DNA from: Opitutaceae bacterium
GTDB lineage: Bacteria > Verrucomicrobiota > Verrucomicrobiia > Opitutales > Opitutaceae
Direction: 5' to 3'
DNA: 44,801 nucleotides
Assembly: GCA_028281165.1 (NCBI GenBank)
Contig: JANQKI010000046.1
Coordinates: 1 to 44,801, forward strand
Shown: positions 1-9,457 of the stretch, piece by piece
How the letters are laid out: the number at the start of each line of letters is the position of its first letter
How positions within the stretch are numbered: the stretch's first letter is position 1
Position numbers and translations under genes: made by a program
The notes under the pieces: generated by a model
What the model saw: only the letters and a program-made list of their open reading frames with translations
Database searches by the model: none
What the model was told of the DNA's origin: nothing

Positions 1-3000
1 GACGTCGAGCTGATGATGTTCGCCCAAGCCAATTCCGAACACTGTCGTCACAAGATTTTCAATGCGTCTTGGGATATCGATGGCGAAGCCCAAGAGAAGA
101 CGCTCTTCAAGATGATCAAGAACACCTTCGATATGCGAAGCGAAGGGATTCTCTCGGCTTACAAGGATAATGCGGCCGTTTTCCAAGGCAGTCAGGGCAA
201 TCGTTTCTTTGCGGACCCAAAGTCGAATGAGTACGCTCCTAGTCTGGAAGACATCGCCATTCTTTGCAAAGTAGAGACCCACAACCACCCAACCGCTATA
301 TCGCCATTCCCCGGAGCTTCAACCGGATCGGGGGGCGAGATTCGAGACGAGGGAGCTACTGGCGTAGGCTCAAAGCCTAAAGCTGGGTTGACCGGTTTTA
401 CCGTATCCAATCTTAAAATACCGAATGCTATCCGGCCTTGGGAGAAGGATTTTGGAAAGCCGGACCGCATCGTATCCGCTCTCGACATTATGATAGAGGG
501 CCCTCTTGGCGGCGCTGCCTTCAACAACGAATACGGTCGCCCCGCAATCCTGGGTTATTTTCGTGCTTTCGAACAGGAGGTGCCCACTTCCGATGGCGCT
601 GAACTGCGCGGCTACCACAAGCCCATCATGGTGGCAGGCGGTTTGGGAAACATTCGCCACGAGCATATCGAGAAGGGCAACGTTTATGCGGGGGACAAGC
701 TCGTTGTCCTTGGCGGTCCGGCTATGCTGATCGGGCTCGGTGGCGGCGCGGCTAGCTCCATGGCAAGTGGTTCTGGCGAGGAAGATCTCGATTTCGCTAG
801 CGTGCAGCGGGACAACCCAGAGATGGAGCGACGTTGTCAGGAAGTCATCGATCGCTGTTGGGCATTGGGCGACGAAAATCCCATCTCCTTTATTCACGAC
901 GTTGGGGCGGGTGGACTTTCCAATGCCATGCCGGAATTGGTTAACGATGCAGGAAAGGGTGGGCGATTCGACTTGCGGAAGATTCCTAACGACGAGCCTG
1001 GCATGAGCCCTCTTGAGATCTGGTGCAATGAATCACAGGAACGCTACGTTATTGCCATCGCTTCTGATCGCATCGAAATTTTTAATACAATTTGCGAACG
1101 CGAACGCTGTCCCTTTGCTATCATTGGCGAGGCTACCGATGAAAGACAGCTTATCCTCAATGATCCTCACTTCGAGAACACCCCAATCGACATTCCGCTT
1201 GAGGTGCTGCTAGGCAAGCCGCCGCGTATGCATCGTTCTGAGACTTCATTGCGACGTCTCCAAAATTCGCTTACTCTCGACGGTGTTTCGCTTGTTGATG
1301 CGGTTAAGCGAGTCCTCTCGCATCCGACCGTTGCCGATAAAACGTTCCTCATCACGATTGGCGATCGTACGGTTACAGGTCTCATTCACCGCGATCAAAT
1401 GGTAGGTCCTTGGCAGGTGCCTGTTGCCGATTGCGCCGTAACCACGTCATCGTTCGACGGATACAAAGGGGAAGCCATGTCGATGGGTGAACGAACGCCA
1501 GTGGCGATTAACAACGCGGCCGCTTCAGCTAGGCTGGCGGTAGGCGAGGCTCTAACGAATCTCGCCGCAGCTCAGATTGGCGATTTGACCAAGGTTAATC
1601 TCTCCGCCAACTGGATGGCCGCTCCTGCCGTTCCCGGTGATGGGGCAGATCTGTACGAGGCCGTGAAAGCCGTGGGCATGGATCTGTGTCCTAAGCTGGG
1701 CGTGACCATTCCAGTGGGAAAAGATTCGATGAGCATGAGCACAGTTTGGCGTGATGAATCGGGAGAGAAACGAATGACGGCTCCCACTTCGCTCATCGTT
1801 TCCGCTTTCGCTTGCTGCTATGATATCCGTCTTTCGCTCACGCCTCAACTCGTCCAAGACGAGAAAACGATTCTAATGCTTGTCGATTTGGGCAAAGGGC
1901 AAAATCGCCTTGGAGGTTCCATTCTAGCTCAAACGCTGGCCCAAATGGGTGAAGCTGCTCCCGATGTCGATAGCGCCGACGATCTAAAGAATTTCTGGAA
2001 TCTCATCCAGGAACTCGGTCGAGAGAATAAGATACTGGCCTATCACGACCGTTCTGACGGCGGTTTGCTGGCTACCGTTGTTGAAATGGCGTTTGCCGGC
2101 AATGTCGGAGTCCAACTTGATTTGGTTGATGAAGGCGAGCAGTTTGGTCCTTTGTTTTCCGAAGAACTTGGCGCGGTTATTCAAGTCCGAGACAACGACC
2201 TGCCTGATTTGTTCGATGCCGCGCGAAAGTATAATTTGGATACCTGTTTAAAGCCGGTTGGCCAGCTGAACGACGAATATCGACTCAATATTAGACATCG
2301 AGGAGAGATTCTGTTTGGCGAAAACCTCTCCAAACTTCGGGCGATATGGTCAGATACAACGTATCGCATGCAAAGTCTTCGCGATAACCCAGAGTCGGCT
2401 GCATCCGAACATCAACTACGTCAGGATAAATCGAATCCTGGAATTTCTCCCAAGGTCAACTTCGGCCTCGAGCCCGAAAACTTCTCGGCTTTCTCAGTGG
2501 CCTCAGCGGTTAAGCCGAAAATCGCTATCCTTCGCGAACAAGGCGTCAACGGCCAAATCGAAATGGCGGGAGCTTTTTATCGAGCGGGCTTTCAATGTAT
2601 CGACGTTCACATGACAGATATCCTGGCGGGACGTTTGTCTCTTGACGAATTCCAGGGCCTGGCTGCCTGTGGAGGATTCAGTTACGGAGATGTTCTTGGA
2701 GCAGGAGAAGGCTGGGCCAAGAGCATTCTTTTCAATCAAAAGGCTCGTGACGAATTCCAAAGCTATTTCGAGCGGCAAGACACCTTCGCTCTCGGCGTCT
2801 GCAATGGCTGTCAAATGCTCAGCAATCTTCACTCGCTCATTCCCGGCACTGGCCACTGGCCAAGGTTTGTGCAAAATCGAAGCGAACGCTATGAAGGACG
2901 CCTTGTCTCGGTTAAAATCGAAAATAGCCCCAGCGTTCTTTTTACTGGTATGGAAGGTAGCGTTCTTCCCATTGCCGTTGCGCATGGCGAAGGTCGAGCC

Positions 3001-3354
3001 GAGTTCGAAAGCGAAGAAGCTGCCGAGACTTGCAGCTCCTCTGGCCTAGTGTCGGCCCGCTACGTCGATAACAAGCAAGCCTTGGCTCTTGGCCAAGGCG
3101 ATGCGCAGTCACGCCGTAGTCCTGCCATGGAGGACGAAGGCGGACTCATCTACACCGAAATGTATCCACTTAATCCTAACGGTTCGCCGTTCGGTATCAC
3201 TGGCCTCTCTAGCGAGGATGGTCGAGTAACCATCATGATGCCGCATCCCGAACGTGTCTTTCGTTCGACTCAACTCAGCTGGGCTCCAAAAGAGTGGGGC
3301 GAAGATTCGCCTTGGATGAGGCTGTTTCGCAATGCGAGAATGTATGTCGGCTAG
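1..3354 (+). CDS. purL: Phosphoribosylformylglycinamidine synthase (FGAM synthase), 5'-truncated by window edge
   Basis: Catalyses the ATP- and glutamine-dependent conversion of FGAR to FGAM in cytoplasmic purine synthesis. The reading frame is open from base 1, where it reads DVEL before the first internal Met at 13, so the true start lies outside the window. The family is about 1,290 residues in its large single-chain form and about 1,117 are visible, so roughly 200 N-terminal residues are missing. The first visible motif, [15 protein letters not shown], is a hallmark of large-form PurL. The C-terminal class I glutamine amidotransferase domain starts near nt 2515. Its nucleophile lies in GVCNGCQM (Cys codon at 2800) and the His/Glu pair in MMPHPERVF near nt 3237-3260. 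This is therefore the fused proteobacterial-type enzyme rather than the PurL/PurQ/PurS form. No other pur gene is visible downstream. Confidence 0.97.
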   Translation, partial: DVELMMFAQANSEHCRHKIFNASWDIDGEAQEKTLFKMIKNTFDMRSEGILSAYKDNAAVFQGSQGNRFFADPKSNEYAPSLEDIAILCKVETHNHPTAISPFPGASTGSGGEIRDEGATGVGSKPKAGLTGFTVSNLKIPNAIRPWEKDFGKPDRIVSALDIMIEGPLGGAAFNNEYGRPAILGYFRAFEQEVPTSDGAELRGYHKPIMVAGGLGNIRHEHIEKGNVYAGDKLVVLGGPAMLIGLGGGAASSMASGSGEEDLDFASVQRDNPEMERRCQEVIDRCWALGDENPISFIHDVGAGGLSNAMPELVNDAGKGGRFDLRKIPNDEPGMSPLEIWCNESQERYVIAIASDRIEIFNTICERERCPFAIIGEATDERQLILNDPHFENTPIDIPLEVLLGKPPRMHRSETSLRRLQNSLTLDGVSLVDAVKRVLSHPTVADKTFLITIGDRTVTGLIHRDQMVGPWQVPVADCAVTTSSFDGYKGEAMSMGERTPVAINNAAASARLAVGEALTNLAAAQIGDLTKVNLSANWMAAPAVPGDGADLYEAVKAVGMDLCPKLGVTIPVGKDSMSMSTVWRDESGEKRMTAPTSLIVSAFACCYDIRLSLTPQLVQDEKTILMLVDLGKGQNRLGGSILAQTLAQMGEAAPDVDSADDLKNFWNLIQELGRENKILAYHDRSDGGLLATVVEMAFAGNVGVQLDLVDEGEQFGPLFSEELGAVIQVRDNDLPDLFDAARKYNLDTCLKPVGQLNDEYRLNIRHRGEILFGENLSKLRAIWSDTTYRMQSLRDNPESAASEHQLRQDKSNPGISPKVNFGLEPENFSAFSVASAVKPKIAILREQGVNGQIEMAGAFYRAGFQCIDVHMTDILAGRLSLDEFQGLAACGGFSYGDVLGAGEGWAKSILFNQKARDEFQSYFERQDTFALGVCNGCQMLSNLHSLIPGTGHWPRFVQNRSERYEGRLVSVKIENSPSVLFTGMEGSVLPIAVAHGEGRAEFESEEAAETCSSSGLVSARYVDNKQALALGQGDAQSRRSPAMEDEGGLIYTEMYPLNPNGSPFGITGLSSEDGRVTIMMPHPERVFRSTQLSWAPKEWGEDSPWMRLFRNARMYVG

Positions 3355-3401
3355 CTTGCTGTAGTTGGAAAAATAGCCATGCTGGATAGCCATCTGGACT
3401 A

Positions 3402-4106
3402 ATGACAAGTGTGCGCGATGAAAAACCGGCCAGTGTTGGCTCGCAGAAACGTAATTTGATCTTGAGCGTGGCTGAGAAGCTATTCGCTCAACATGGCATT
3501 GAGAGTACGTCCGTTCGCTCGATTACCGAAGAAGCGGGCGTCAACGTTGCCAGCATCAATTATTATTTCGGGTCCAAAGACGGCTTGATTGAAGCGGTTG
3601 TTGAGAGGCGGACCGAAGCGCTTTCGTCCGAGGCGATGACCCGTCTGGACGCTCTCGAAAAGAAAAGGGAGAAACCCAGTCTTGAAAGCGTCGTTGGCGT
3701 TTTTGTCGATACTATGTTCGAATTGGCAGCGTCGGATAAGGGTGCCGGGATTCGGTTTCTACGCTTGATGTATCGCATGATGATGGAGGAGCCTCACATG
3801 ATTCCCGATGCCATTCCGCGCAAAGGGCCTCCTAAGCACATACTTCGATTTCAAGGACTCATCAGTAATGCCTTGGGACGCCAACGTTTTGACCTCGAAG
3901 CTTCGTTTTGGGATTTCCATTTAATGCTCAGCACGACCATGCACGCTGTAAACTTGGTGAGTAGAGGCCAGACTGGGATAAAAATGCTGCCTCAACTCTT
4001 TAACGAAAAGCTCCTAGAGGCAAAAAATGTCCGTAGCACCGTTGTCGACTACATAGCCTCTGGCATTCGAGGCGTTTATCGCTCAGAGGAGAAAAACATT
4101 ATTTAA
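3402..4106 (+). CDS. TetR/AcrR family transcriptional regulator
   Basis: A 234-residue protein with an N-terminal TetR-type helix-turn-helix at about residues 15-65. It shows the typical pattern of a first helix (SVAEKLFAQHG), the recognition region (VRSITEEAGVNVASINYYFGSKDGLI) and the YYFGSK signature. The C-terminal ligand-binding part is helical and not diagnostic of a ligand. The ATG at 3402 lies 47 bp after purL. No transporter or enzyme is divergently placed, so the target cannot be read from context; autoregulation is the usual case for this family. Family assignment is secure, function unknown. Confidence 0.93.
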   Translation: MTSVRDEKPASVGSQKRNLILSVAEKLFAQHGIESTSVRSITEEAGVNVASINYYFGSKDGLIEAVVERRTEALSSEAMTRLDALEKKREKPSLESVVGVFVDTMFELAASDKGAGIRFLRLMYRMMMEEPHMIPDAIPRKGPPKHILRFQGLISNALGRQRFDLEASFWDFHLMLSTTMHAVNLVSRGQTGIKMLPQLFNEKLLEAKNVRSTVVDYIASGIRGVYRSEEKNII

Positions 4107-4108
4107 AA

Positions 4109-4137
4109 CAAAAATTCAAACAATGTTTCATTTTTTG
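4109..4137 (+). terminator. Possible terminator after the TetR gene
   Basis: An A/T-rich imperfect hairpin begins three bases after the TetR stop. Arms 4109-4121 and 4125-4137 pair at 11 of 13 positions around a 3-nt loop, and the right arm includes a run of six T. The low GC content makes this only a candidate. Confidence 0.35.
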
Positions 4138-4226
4138 GCGTTTCTGGCTGCTTTTTTGCTGTGAAGGGTTTTGGGGTCGCTTTGGCCCATTCAAAATACA
4201 AGACAAACTCACAACCTAAAACGCCA

Positions 4227-4673
4227 ATGATAGACGGAATAGGAGGACCCGGCGGGTACAATCCTACCCAGTTCGCTCAGATGAAGGAGCAAGCCTTCAA
4301 GGCAGCGGACGCTAACGCTGACGGCTCGATAACGAAGAGCGAGTTCAGTGACGCTCTGTCCGAGAAGGGATTCTCGACAGAAAAGATAGATACCATGTTC
4401 AACCGAATCGACTCAAGTGGTGACGGCAGTATCAGCCGGCTTGAATCCGATACGGCGATGGAGGAAATGAAGAACAAGATGCAAGAAATGATGAGTATGA
4501 TGAAATCCGTGGGAGGCGGGGGTCAGTCTCCATCTCTTCTGGATTTTCTTCAGGATTCTGAGAGCGACGATTCCGATGAGGATGATTCAACGAATGATCT
4601 TCGCTCGTATCTCGAAGAACTGGAGCGCTCTGGCGCCGGATCTGCGGGCAATTTCTTCAGTGTCTCCGCATAG
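4227..4673 (+). CDS. Small EF-hand calcium-binding protein
   Basis: With the ATG at 4227 the product has 148 residues. An upstream in-frame GTG at 4161 would add 22 residues without family-like content, so I prefer the ATG. Two canonical 12-residue EF-hand loops are visible: DANADGSITKSE at residues 28-39 and DSSGDGSISRLE at 62-73, with acidic side chains at positions 1, 3 or 5, and 12. They are followed by a Met-rich helix (78-94), a short Gly linker and a very acidic Ser/Asp stretch (about 110-122). No signal peptide or membrane segment is seen. Ca2+ binding is well supported by the loops; the partner or process is unknown. Neighbouring genes give no clue. Confidence 0.85.
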   Translation: MIDGIGGPGGYNPTQFAQMKEQAFKAADANADGSITKSEFSDALSEKGFSTEKIDTMFNRIDSSGDGSISRLESDTAMEEMKNKMQEMMSMMKSVGGGGQSPSLLDFLQDSESDDSDEDDSTNDLRSYLEELERSGAGSAGNFFSVSA

Positions 4674-4717
4674 CTTGGCTAGGCGTGTACGCGCTCTACA
4701 AGCTTGATTCAGCATTT

Positions 4718-4745
4718 CGCCTCTCCTTACGGATGGGGAGAGGCG
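4718..4745. terminator. Hairpin between convergent genes (candidate bidirectional terminator)
   Basis: A perfect 9-bp GC-rich stem (CGCCTCTCC at 4718-4726, GGAGAGGCG at 4737-4745) with a 10-nt loop lies between the convergent ends of the EF-hand gene and kdgK. There is no strong T tract on either side, so termination is inferred from position and stem strength. Confidence 0.5.
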
Positions 4746-4776
4746 ATCTTGGAATTCAAATCAATTCTACTGCATT

Positions 4777-5868
4777 CTACCTGACAACTCTTCCAGAGCC
4801 GCCGGATTTGAGAAGGGCTTCGACTTCCGTTCGAGTCGAATAGTTGAAATCACCGTAAATGCTATGGGCGAGGCAAGAGGCGGCTACGGCAAAAGCGATG
4901 GCTTGCGGCGGTTCGCTTAAATCCGGTGTGTTGAGAGCGAAGATGAGACCTGCTCCGAACGAGTCGCCTCCACCCACGCGGTCTACAATATTGCGGATCT
5001 CATAGGGCTGGTAGTTGCCGTCGATGGTCGGAGCAAAGCGCGAAGCGCGGCTCGTAGCGTCGTAGAGCATGGCTCCCCAGTTGTTGTGCGAGGCTGAGAT
5101 GCTTTCACGCAGCGTAATGGCGACTTTGGATACATTGGGAAAACGTTCGACGATCTTTTCGGCCACCTGGGTGTATTTTGATGCGTCAATCCTTCCTGAG
5201 TGAACATCCGTATTTTCAGCTTCGATACCAAGTGTGTCGGAAGCGTCTTCCTCGTTCGCGATAACGACGTCAACGTAAGGAAGCAGTTTGGCGATTGTTT
5301 CTCTCGCTAATTCACGAGAGGACTTACCTTCTTCCCATTTCCAAAGCTTGCCTCGAAAGTTAAGATCTAGTGACGTTTGAAGATCGTGTGATTTTGCTTC
5401 TTTTAAAGAAGCAAGGGTCGCTTCCGCTGCGTTTTGAGAGAGAGCAGGCGTAATGCCAGTAGTGTGCAACCAAGCAGCGTCCTTTAAAGCCTCTGTCCAG
5501 TTGTATTCGCTCGGTGGGGTCATGCTTACGGAGGAGTAGCCTCTGTCGTAGATAACGCGGCTCGGTCTTTGATTGGCTCCGGTTTCAAGGAAATAGAGAC
5601 CCAGTCTTCCAGCCTCGCTCTGCACGATGCAACTAGTGTCGATGCCAACCGTATTAAGCGAAGCGATACATGCATTTGCGATGTCGTGTTTTGGCAATGC
5701 TGTTACAAAGCGACTCGATCCTCCAAGCAGGGAGATCGAAGCCGCTACATTGGCCTCGGCTCCGGCAAAAGTAAGTTCCATCTCTCCTGGCATGGATTGA
5801 CGAAAGCGTTTGAAACCTGAGGGGCAAAAGCGACCCATGACCTCTCCAAAAGTGACGATACGTTTCAT
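4777..5868 (-). CDS. kdgK: PfkB-family sugar kinase, probable 2-dehydro-3-deoxygluconokinase
   Basis: A 363-residue ribokinase-fold kinase expected to phosphorylate 2-keto-3-deoxygluconate to KDPG with ATP. The N-terminus VTFGEVMGRF and the GAEANVA segment (about 36-42) are typical sugar-kinase substrate-site features. The second PfkB signature is DRVGGGDSFGAG near residues 297-306, with Asp302 as the predicted catalytic base. It ends in a region resembling KdgK proteins. The start codon overlaps the eda stop by 4 bp (ATGA), indicating translational coupling in an eda-kdgK operon. The adjacent KDPG aldolase makes KDG the best substrate guess; a related ketodeoxy sugar acid is possible. Confidence 0.88.
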   Translation of the reverse strand: MKRIVTFGEVMGRFCPSGFKRFRQSMPGEMELTFAGAEANVAASISLLGGSSRFVTALPKHDIANACIASLNTVGIDTSCIVQSEAGRLGLYFLETGANQRPSRVIYDRGYSSVSMTPPSEYNWTEALKDAAWLHTTGITPALSQNAAEATLASLKEAKSHDLQTSLDLNFRGKLWKWEEGKSSRELARETIAKLLPYVDVVIANEEDASDTLGIEAENTDVHSGRIDASKYTQVAEKIVERFPNVSKVAITLRESISASHNNWGAMLYDATSRASRFAPTIDGNYQPYEIRNIVDRVGGGDSFGAGLIFALNTPDLSEPPQAIAFAVAASCLAHSIYGDFNYSTRTEVEALLKSGGSGRVVR

Positions 5869-6524
5869 GACTGTTTTTCTTTAAGGGTTTTAAAAATGTC
5901 TGTGGCCTTACGAGCTGCGTTCTCGATGGCTCCCCAATCCTTTGCCGCGATGACGTCTCGTTTCGCTATCCAGGAGCCGCCTATGGCGCAGACTAGTGGG
6001 CTGGCCAAGTAGTCCGCCATATTTTCAAGATTGAGTCCTCCAAGGGGTATAAAATCGATTTCACGGTGCAAATAGGGGGCGGCCATACTGCCTAAATGAG
6101 AGAGCCCGCCCGACGATTCTGCAGGAAAGAATTTCATGGTTCGACAATCCATTTCCAAAGCGAGCTCGAGCTCCGATGGCGTCATAATGCCGGGAGCAAA
6201 TGGGAGTCCTGCGTCTTGAGCTTTTTCTACTATCACTCGATTCAATCCAGGCGCTACGCCAAAAGCAGCTCCTGCTTTGACGGTTTGCTCAATCTGCTCT
6301 GGAGTTAAAATAGTCCCTACTCCTGCCAGAATGTCAGGAACTTCGGATACGATGCGCGCAAGACTTTCCAACGCGGCTTCGGTTCTAAGTGTCAGCTCGA
6401 TAGCTGCAATCCCTCCTTTAAGCAATGCGTTAGCCAAGGGAACCGCATCCGCTGCATCGTCTATGACCAAGACGGCTACAATGCCGGCGCTTGTGAACCT
6501 GTCGTGAATTGTTTTAGGAATCAT
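5865..6524 (-). CDS. eda: KDPG/KHG aldolase (2-dehydro-3-deoxyphosphogluconate aldolase)
   Basis: A 219-residue class I aldolase that cleaves KDPG to pyruvate and glyceraldehyde-3-phosphate. Visible motifs include AIELTLR, whose Glu43 is the conserved acid/base residue, GAGTI-like GVGTILT (69-75), and MKFFPAE with the Schiff-base Lys131. The phosphate-binding loop is IPLGGLN. The length is normal for the family. It is the first gene of the operon with kdgK and is divergent from the IclR regulator across a 56-bp gap, so the regulator very likely controls it. The pair completes the lower Entner-Doudoroff or hexuronate branch. Confidence 0.95.
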   Translation of the reverse strand: MIPKTIHDRFTSAGIVAVLVIDDAADAVPLANALLKGGIAAIELTLRTEAALESLARIVSEVPDILAGVGTILTPEQIEQTVKAGAAFGVAPGLNRVIVEKAQDAGLPFAPGIMTPSELELALEMDCRTMKFFPAESSGGLSHLGSMAAPYLHREIDFIPLGGLNLENMADYLASPLVCAIGGSWIAKRDVIAAKDWGAIENAARKATDIFKTLKEKQS

Positions 6525-6580
6525 GTGTCTAAATAATTGACAAAAATAACAGAAATATAGACAAATAGACCGGTAATATC
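6525..6580. promoter_or_regulatory. Divergent control region between eda-kdgK and the IclR regulator
   Basis: This 56-bp A/T-rich spacer must hold both promoters. It contains TGTCTA at 6526-6531 and the inverted partner TAGACA at 6558-6563. It also contains a TGTC-N9-GACA dyad at 6526-6542 that overlaps a consensus-like TTGACA (6537-6542). No convincing -10 box was identified at 17 bp. An IclR-family operator here is an inference from the dyads and the divergent layout. Confidence 0.45.
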
Positions 6581-7309
6581 ATGTCAATCGAGAAGAAGAA
6601 TTTAGCGACCTCGCTATTCAAGGGTCTAGATCTGCTGACACTCCTCAACTCCCGATCTTCCGGAGTAGGGATCTACGAGCTTGTGGAGGCTATGTCCTTG
6701 CCGCGCAGCAGCTTGATACGGATGCTCGATAGTCTTTCTCACTACGGTTTGGTTGAGCGAGACAGCGATAAACGCTACAAAGTCACTCCTCGGTTTCGCG
6801 ATTGGAAATTGGAGGGAGTCAATGAAAAGCTAATCGCTCGATATCAACCTTTGATGCGCGATATATGCGATGAGGTGGGAGAGATGGTGGTTCTCGGTAA
6901 ATTGGAGGGTCGTCGGATTCGCCATATTCATTGCGAGGAACCCGACAGACGAGTGAGGGTGAGTCCTCCCATTGGACGTACCTTCCGGTTGGAGGCGATG
7001 GCTATGGGTAAACTTGCCATCAGTAAGCGAAGCGATCTCGTTAGCGAGAAGCTGTCCGATGATCTACTTGCCAAAATCACAGAGGCAGGTCGGCAGGGTT
7101 TTGCTTGGAATCGAGCTGAATCCGAAGACGGAATCATCGCCTGGGCCACCTGGCTTGGGGAAGCCTCTACCATAACGCCGATGCTCGCCGTGACTTGGCC
7201 TGAACACAGGTTTGTGGATACGCAAGTTCAGGCTGTCATTCATGTGCTCAAACAAAGTCAGGATACGCTTGGTCCTTTTGAGATCTTTTCGAAGGACGCG
7301 ACGAATTAG
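6581..7309 (+). CDS. IclR-family transcriptional regulator (KdgR-like by context)
   Basis: A 242-residue protein with an N-terminal winged helix-turn-helix (about residues 8-70: LFKGLDLLTLL, YELVEAMSLPRSSLIRMLDSL, YGLVERDSDKRYKVT). A C-terminal IclR effector domain follows (about 80-235, including RRIRHIHCEEPDRRVRVS and AMAMGKLAI). It is transcribed divergently from eda-kdgK, which suggests control of that operon by a sugar-acid intermediate such as KDG or KDPG. That is inferred from arrangement only. The start ATG follows the spacer without a recognisable Shine-Dalgarno. Confidence 0.9.
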   Translation: MSIEKKNLATSLFKGLDLLTLLNSRSSGVGIYELVEAMSLPRSSLIRMLDSLSHYGLVERDSDKRYKVTPRFRDWKLEGVNEKLIARYQPLMRDICDEVGEMVVLGKLEGRRIRHIHCEEPDRRVRVSPPIGRTFRLEAMAMGKLAISKRSDLVSEKLSDDLLAKITEAGRQGFAWNRAESEDGIIAWATWLGEASTITPMLAVTWPEHRFVDTQVQAVIHVLKQSQDTLGPFEIFSKDATN

Positions 7310-7493
7310 GCAGGATGAAAGGTTTATGTAGAGTTTTTCAAATCTGATCGGCATGTCTACTTGCCACGCCGTAGTCCAGCAACCGCGCGACGAAGGAGGG
7401 AGTCATGCCTCTACTTCGTTGCGAAACTGTGTATTCAACTGCCGCCGTAGGGAACCTTCAAAGCTATACTTATCGGTAGCAGGCAGAAGATAT

Positions 7494-8606
7494 TCATTCC
7501 TTGAATACGATACAAATGGATCCTGGAACGTTGATAAGCCCTCTGGTTTGAAAGGTTAGCTCACCGCTCTCCTGATCTACGGCGAAAACGGAAATCGTGT
7601 TTGAGTGAGCCCCAGCAGCCAGCAGCCACTTTCCGGTTGGATCGAGGTTGATATTGCGAGGCCAAGATCCGCGGATGGGCTCTACTTCTTTTACTTCCAG
7701 CTTCCCTGTCTTTGGATCTGCGTTGTAGACGGTCACGGAATCGTTACCTCGGTTGGCTGAATAGACGAACTTGCCATTGGGATGAACCAGAATTTCAGAT
7801 GCTGAGTTGAAGGCTTCATTCGCTTTAGCTGCTTCGCTTAAGGCTGGGGTTGTGGTGAGGCGTTTTGCTGTGCCGTTTTCCACGTTATAGGCAAAGGTGG
7901 TCACCGACAGAGAAAGCTCATTGAGCAAGTAGATGAATTTTCCATCTACAGAGAACCTCATGTGACGAGGACCGCCGCCGGCTACTGATTGAGCGTGGCC
8001 ATGAGCTGCGATGGCTGGTTCGTTTTCATCGATCGAGTAGATAACGATTTGGTCTAAGCCCAGATCTGGCACAAAGGCGTGTTTCCCATCTGCCGAGTAG
8101 CCTACCCAATGCGGGTGTGGTTTATCCTGTCTGCCTTGCACTACATTCGAGCCTCCCTGATGCTCAATCAACTGGGCTCGCTTCCCGACTGATCCGTTTT
8201 CCTTGATTGGGAAAACGGCCACTGATCCTCCTCCATATTGAGCAGTAAGCAGAAACTTGCCCGAAGGATGGACGGCAATGTGAGCGCTTCCCCCGTCTCC
8301 GATGGGCTCGCTATTTAATGCAACCAGGCTTCCGTCGCCTTCGATTTTATAGGCTGCTACGACTGGCTCTTCAAATCTACCCACTGCGTAGAGATGCTTT
8401 TTCTGGGGATCCATGGCCAAGAATCCGGGACTCCCAATTTCCGCAGCTAGTTTTGCTTCTGAAAGCTTGCCACTAGCCGTGTCAAAGGTGGCTTGGTAAA
8501 TACCCTTTGCTTGTCTTCCTCCGGTGCCGAAGTAAACGTGAACTGAGTTAGCGTATGACAAATTGATCATTAAAACCAGGGAAACGAGAAACAGTATTCT
8601 ATGCAT
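7494..8606 (-). CDS. Secreted lactonase-family seven-bladed propeller (6-phosphogluconolactonase-like)
   Basis: Starting at the ATG at 8606 gives 370 residues with a clear signal peptide ([19 protein letters not shown]). This start has an AGGAAG Shine-Dalgarno 5 nt upstream; an upstream in-frame ATG at 8642 would place 12 polar residues before the signal and is less likely. The mature protein has repeated propeller blades with DPxKKx[27 protein letters not shown] and [11 protein letters not shown] motifs, typical of the lactonase / 3-carboxy-cis,cis-muconate cyclase family. Export argues against a role as the cytoplasmic pentose-phosphate lactonase. A periplasmic sugar-lactone hydrolase is plausible beside the KDG genes, but the substrate is unknown. 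Confidence 0.85.
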   Translation of the reverse strand: MHRILFLVSLVLMINLSYANSVHVYFGTGGRQAKGIYQATFDTASGKLSEAKLAAEIGSPGFLAMDPQKKHLYAVGRFEEPVVAAYKIEGDGSLVALNSEPIGDGGSAHIAVHPSGKFLLTAQYGGGSVAVFPIKENGSVGKRAQLIEHQGGSNVVQGRQDKPHPHWVGYSADGKHAFVPDLGLDQIVIYSIDENEPAIAAHGHAQSVAGGGPRHMRFSVDGKFIYLLNELSLSVTTFAYNVENGTAKRLTTTPALSEAAKANEAFNSASEILVHPNGKFVYSANRGNDSVTVYNADPKTGKLEVKEVEPIRGSWPRNINLDPTGKWLLAAGAHSNTISVFAVDQESGELTFQTRGLINVPGSICIVFKE

Positions 8607-8691
8607 TCGAACTTCCTGAGAGCTTGGCGGCAGTTTGTCCATTCTAGATACGCCTATCGCCTCTCAATTTTCCCATAGTTTAGCCCTAAAT

Positions 8692-8715
8692 CTTGAAATA
8701 AAACGGAATTTCAAG
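8692..8715 (-). terminator. Possible terminator downstream of the small propeller gene
   Basis: A perfect 8-bp inverted repeat (CTTGAAAT at 8692-8699, ATTTCAAG at 8708-8715) with an 8-nt loop lies 71 bp past the stop of the 8786 gene. Only a short A/T stretch follows on the minus strand, so confidence is limited. Confidence 0.35.
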
Positions 8716-8785
8716 TCTCAGGTTTCAAAGATTAAGCAATCTCAACGTATCCAAATATCAATACGCCAGAACGTTTGCATAGGTT

Positions 8786-9439
8786 TCATTTAGTCTGATT
8801 TTGAAAGCAGACGATTTCGTGAGCTTCTCGGTGGTTAGTCCAGAAGTTTTCGCCATCGAAAGCGAGGGCTCTTGCCCCGAAAGAAATCGCAGCTACGTCT
8901 TCAGCTTTTGAGATCTCTTCGCTTGAATCCAAGCGTGTCAGAAAATATTCGTCAGTCTCCTCGGCGTCGGTTGTAACGAGGTAGATGGCGCTGCCGATGA
9001 TCACTTGGCCGGCAATGCCGTGCGGCGACTCAAATTCTTCTTCCACCTGGCCATCCTCTCCTAAAGCCAGCACCCGTTTGTTGTACCATTGGCTGATGTG
9101 AAGTTTCGAACCGTCATAGCCAAGTTGTGAACCGGTATCGTCAGGGCATGGCAATTTGAATACGGTATCAAAGCCATGCCCCGGGATACATCTTCGGATG
9201 ATACGAAAATCTTCTTCTGTTTCTCCACAAAGGACGCGTAGTTCTTCATCAACTACTGCTATGCCAAAGGGAGTTCCCGGGGCATCCACTTGCCACAGGA
9301 CTTTCCATTCGATGGGATCGATCTGATAGATTTTCCTGGTCTCCATAGACCCCATCCAGAGGTAGGTTCCATCGGAGGCGAGCGATTGAGGTCGCGGAGC
9401 GGGTGAGGAGAGTCGACGAATTTCTTTTATATTTTCCAT
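8786..9439 (-). CDS. Hypothetical beta-propeller-like protein
   Basis: A 217-residue protein without signal peptide or membrane segment. It carries repeated short strands of the kind seen in NHL/YncE/glutamine-cyclotransferase-like propellers: SLASDGTYLWMGS, KIYQIDPIEWKVLWQVDAPG, LGYDGSKLHISQWYNKRVLAL and ALAFDGENFWTNHRE. The length allows only four to five blades. I do not recognise a named family. It starts 18 bp after the flavin reductase stop and is probably co-transcribed with it and gcvP. Function unknown. Confidence 0.7.
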   Translation of the reverse strand: MENIKEIRRLSSPAPRPQSLASDGTYLWMGSMETRKIYQIDPIEWKVLWQVDAPGTPFGIAVVDEELRVLCGETEEDFRIIRRCIPGHGFDTVFKLPCPDDTGSQLGYDGSKLHISQWYNKRVLALGEDGQVEEEFESPHGIAGQVIIGSAIYLVTTDAEETDEYFLTRLDSSEEISKAEDVAAISFGARALAFDGENFWTNHREAHEIVCFQNQTK

Positions 9440-9457
9440 TTGATAAAAGAATGGTTT

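Noticed and set aside
2503..2985. Minus-strand 160-codon open frame inside purL
   Set aside because: It lies wholly within the conserved glutaminase domain of purL and has no recognisable motif; a frame shadow.
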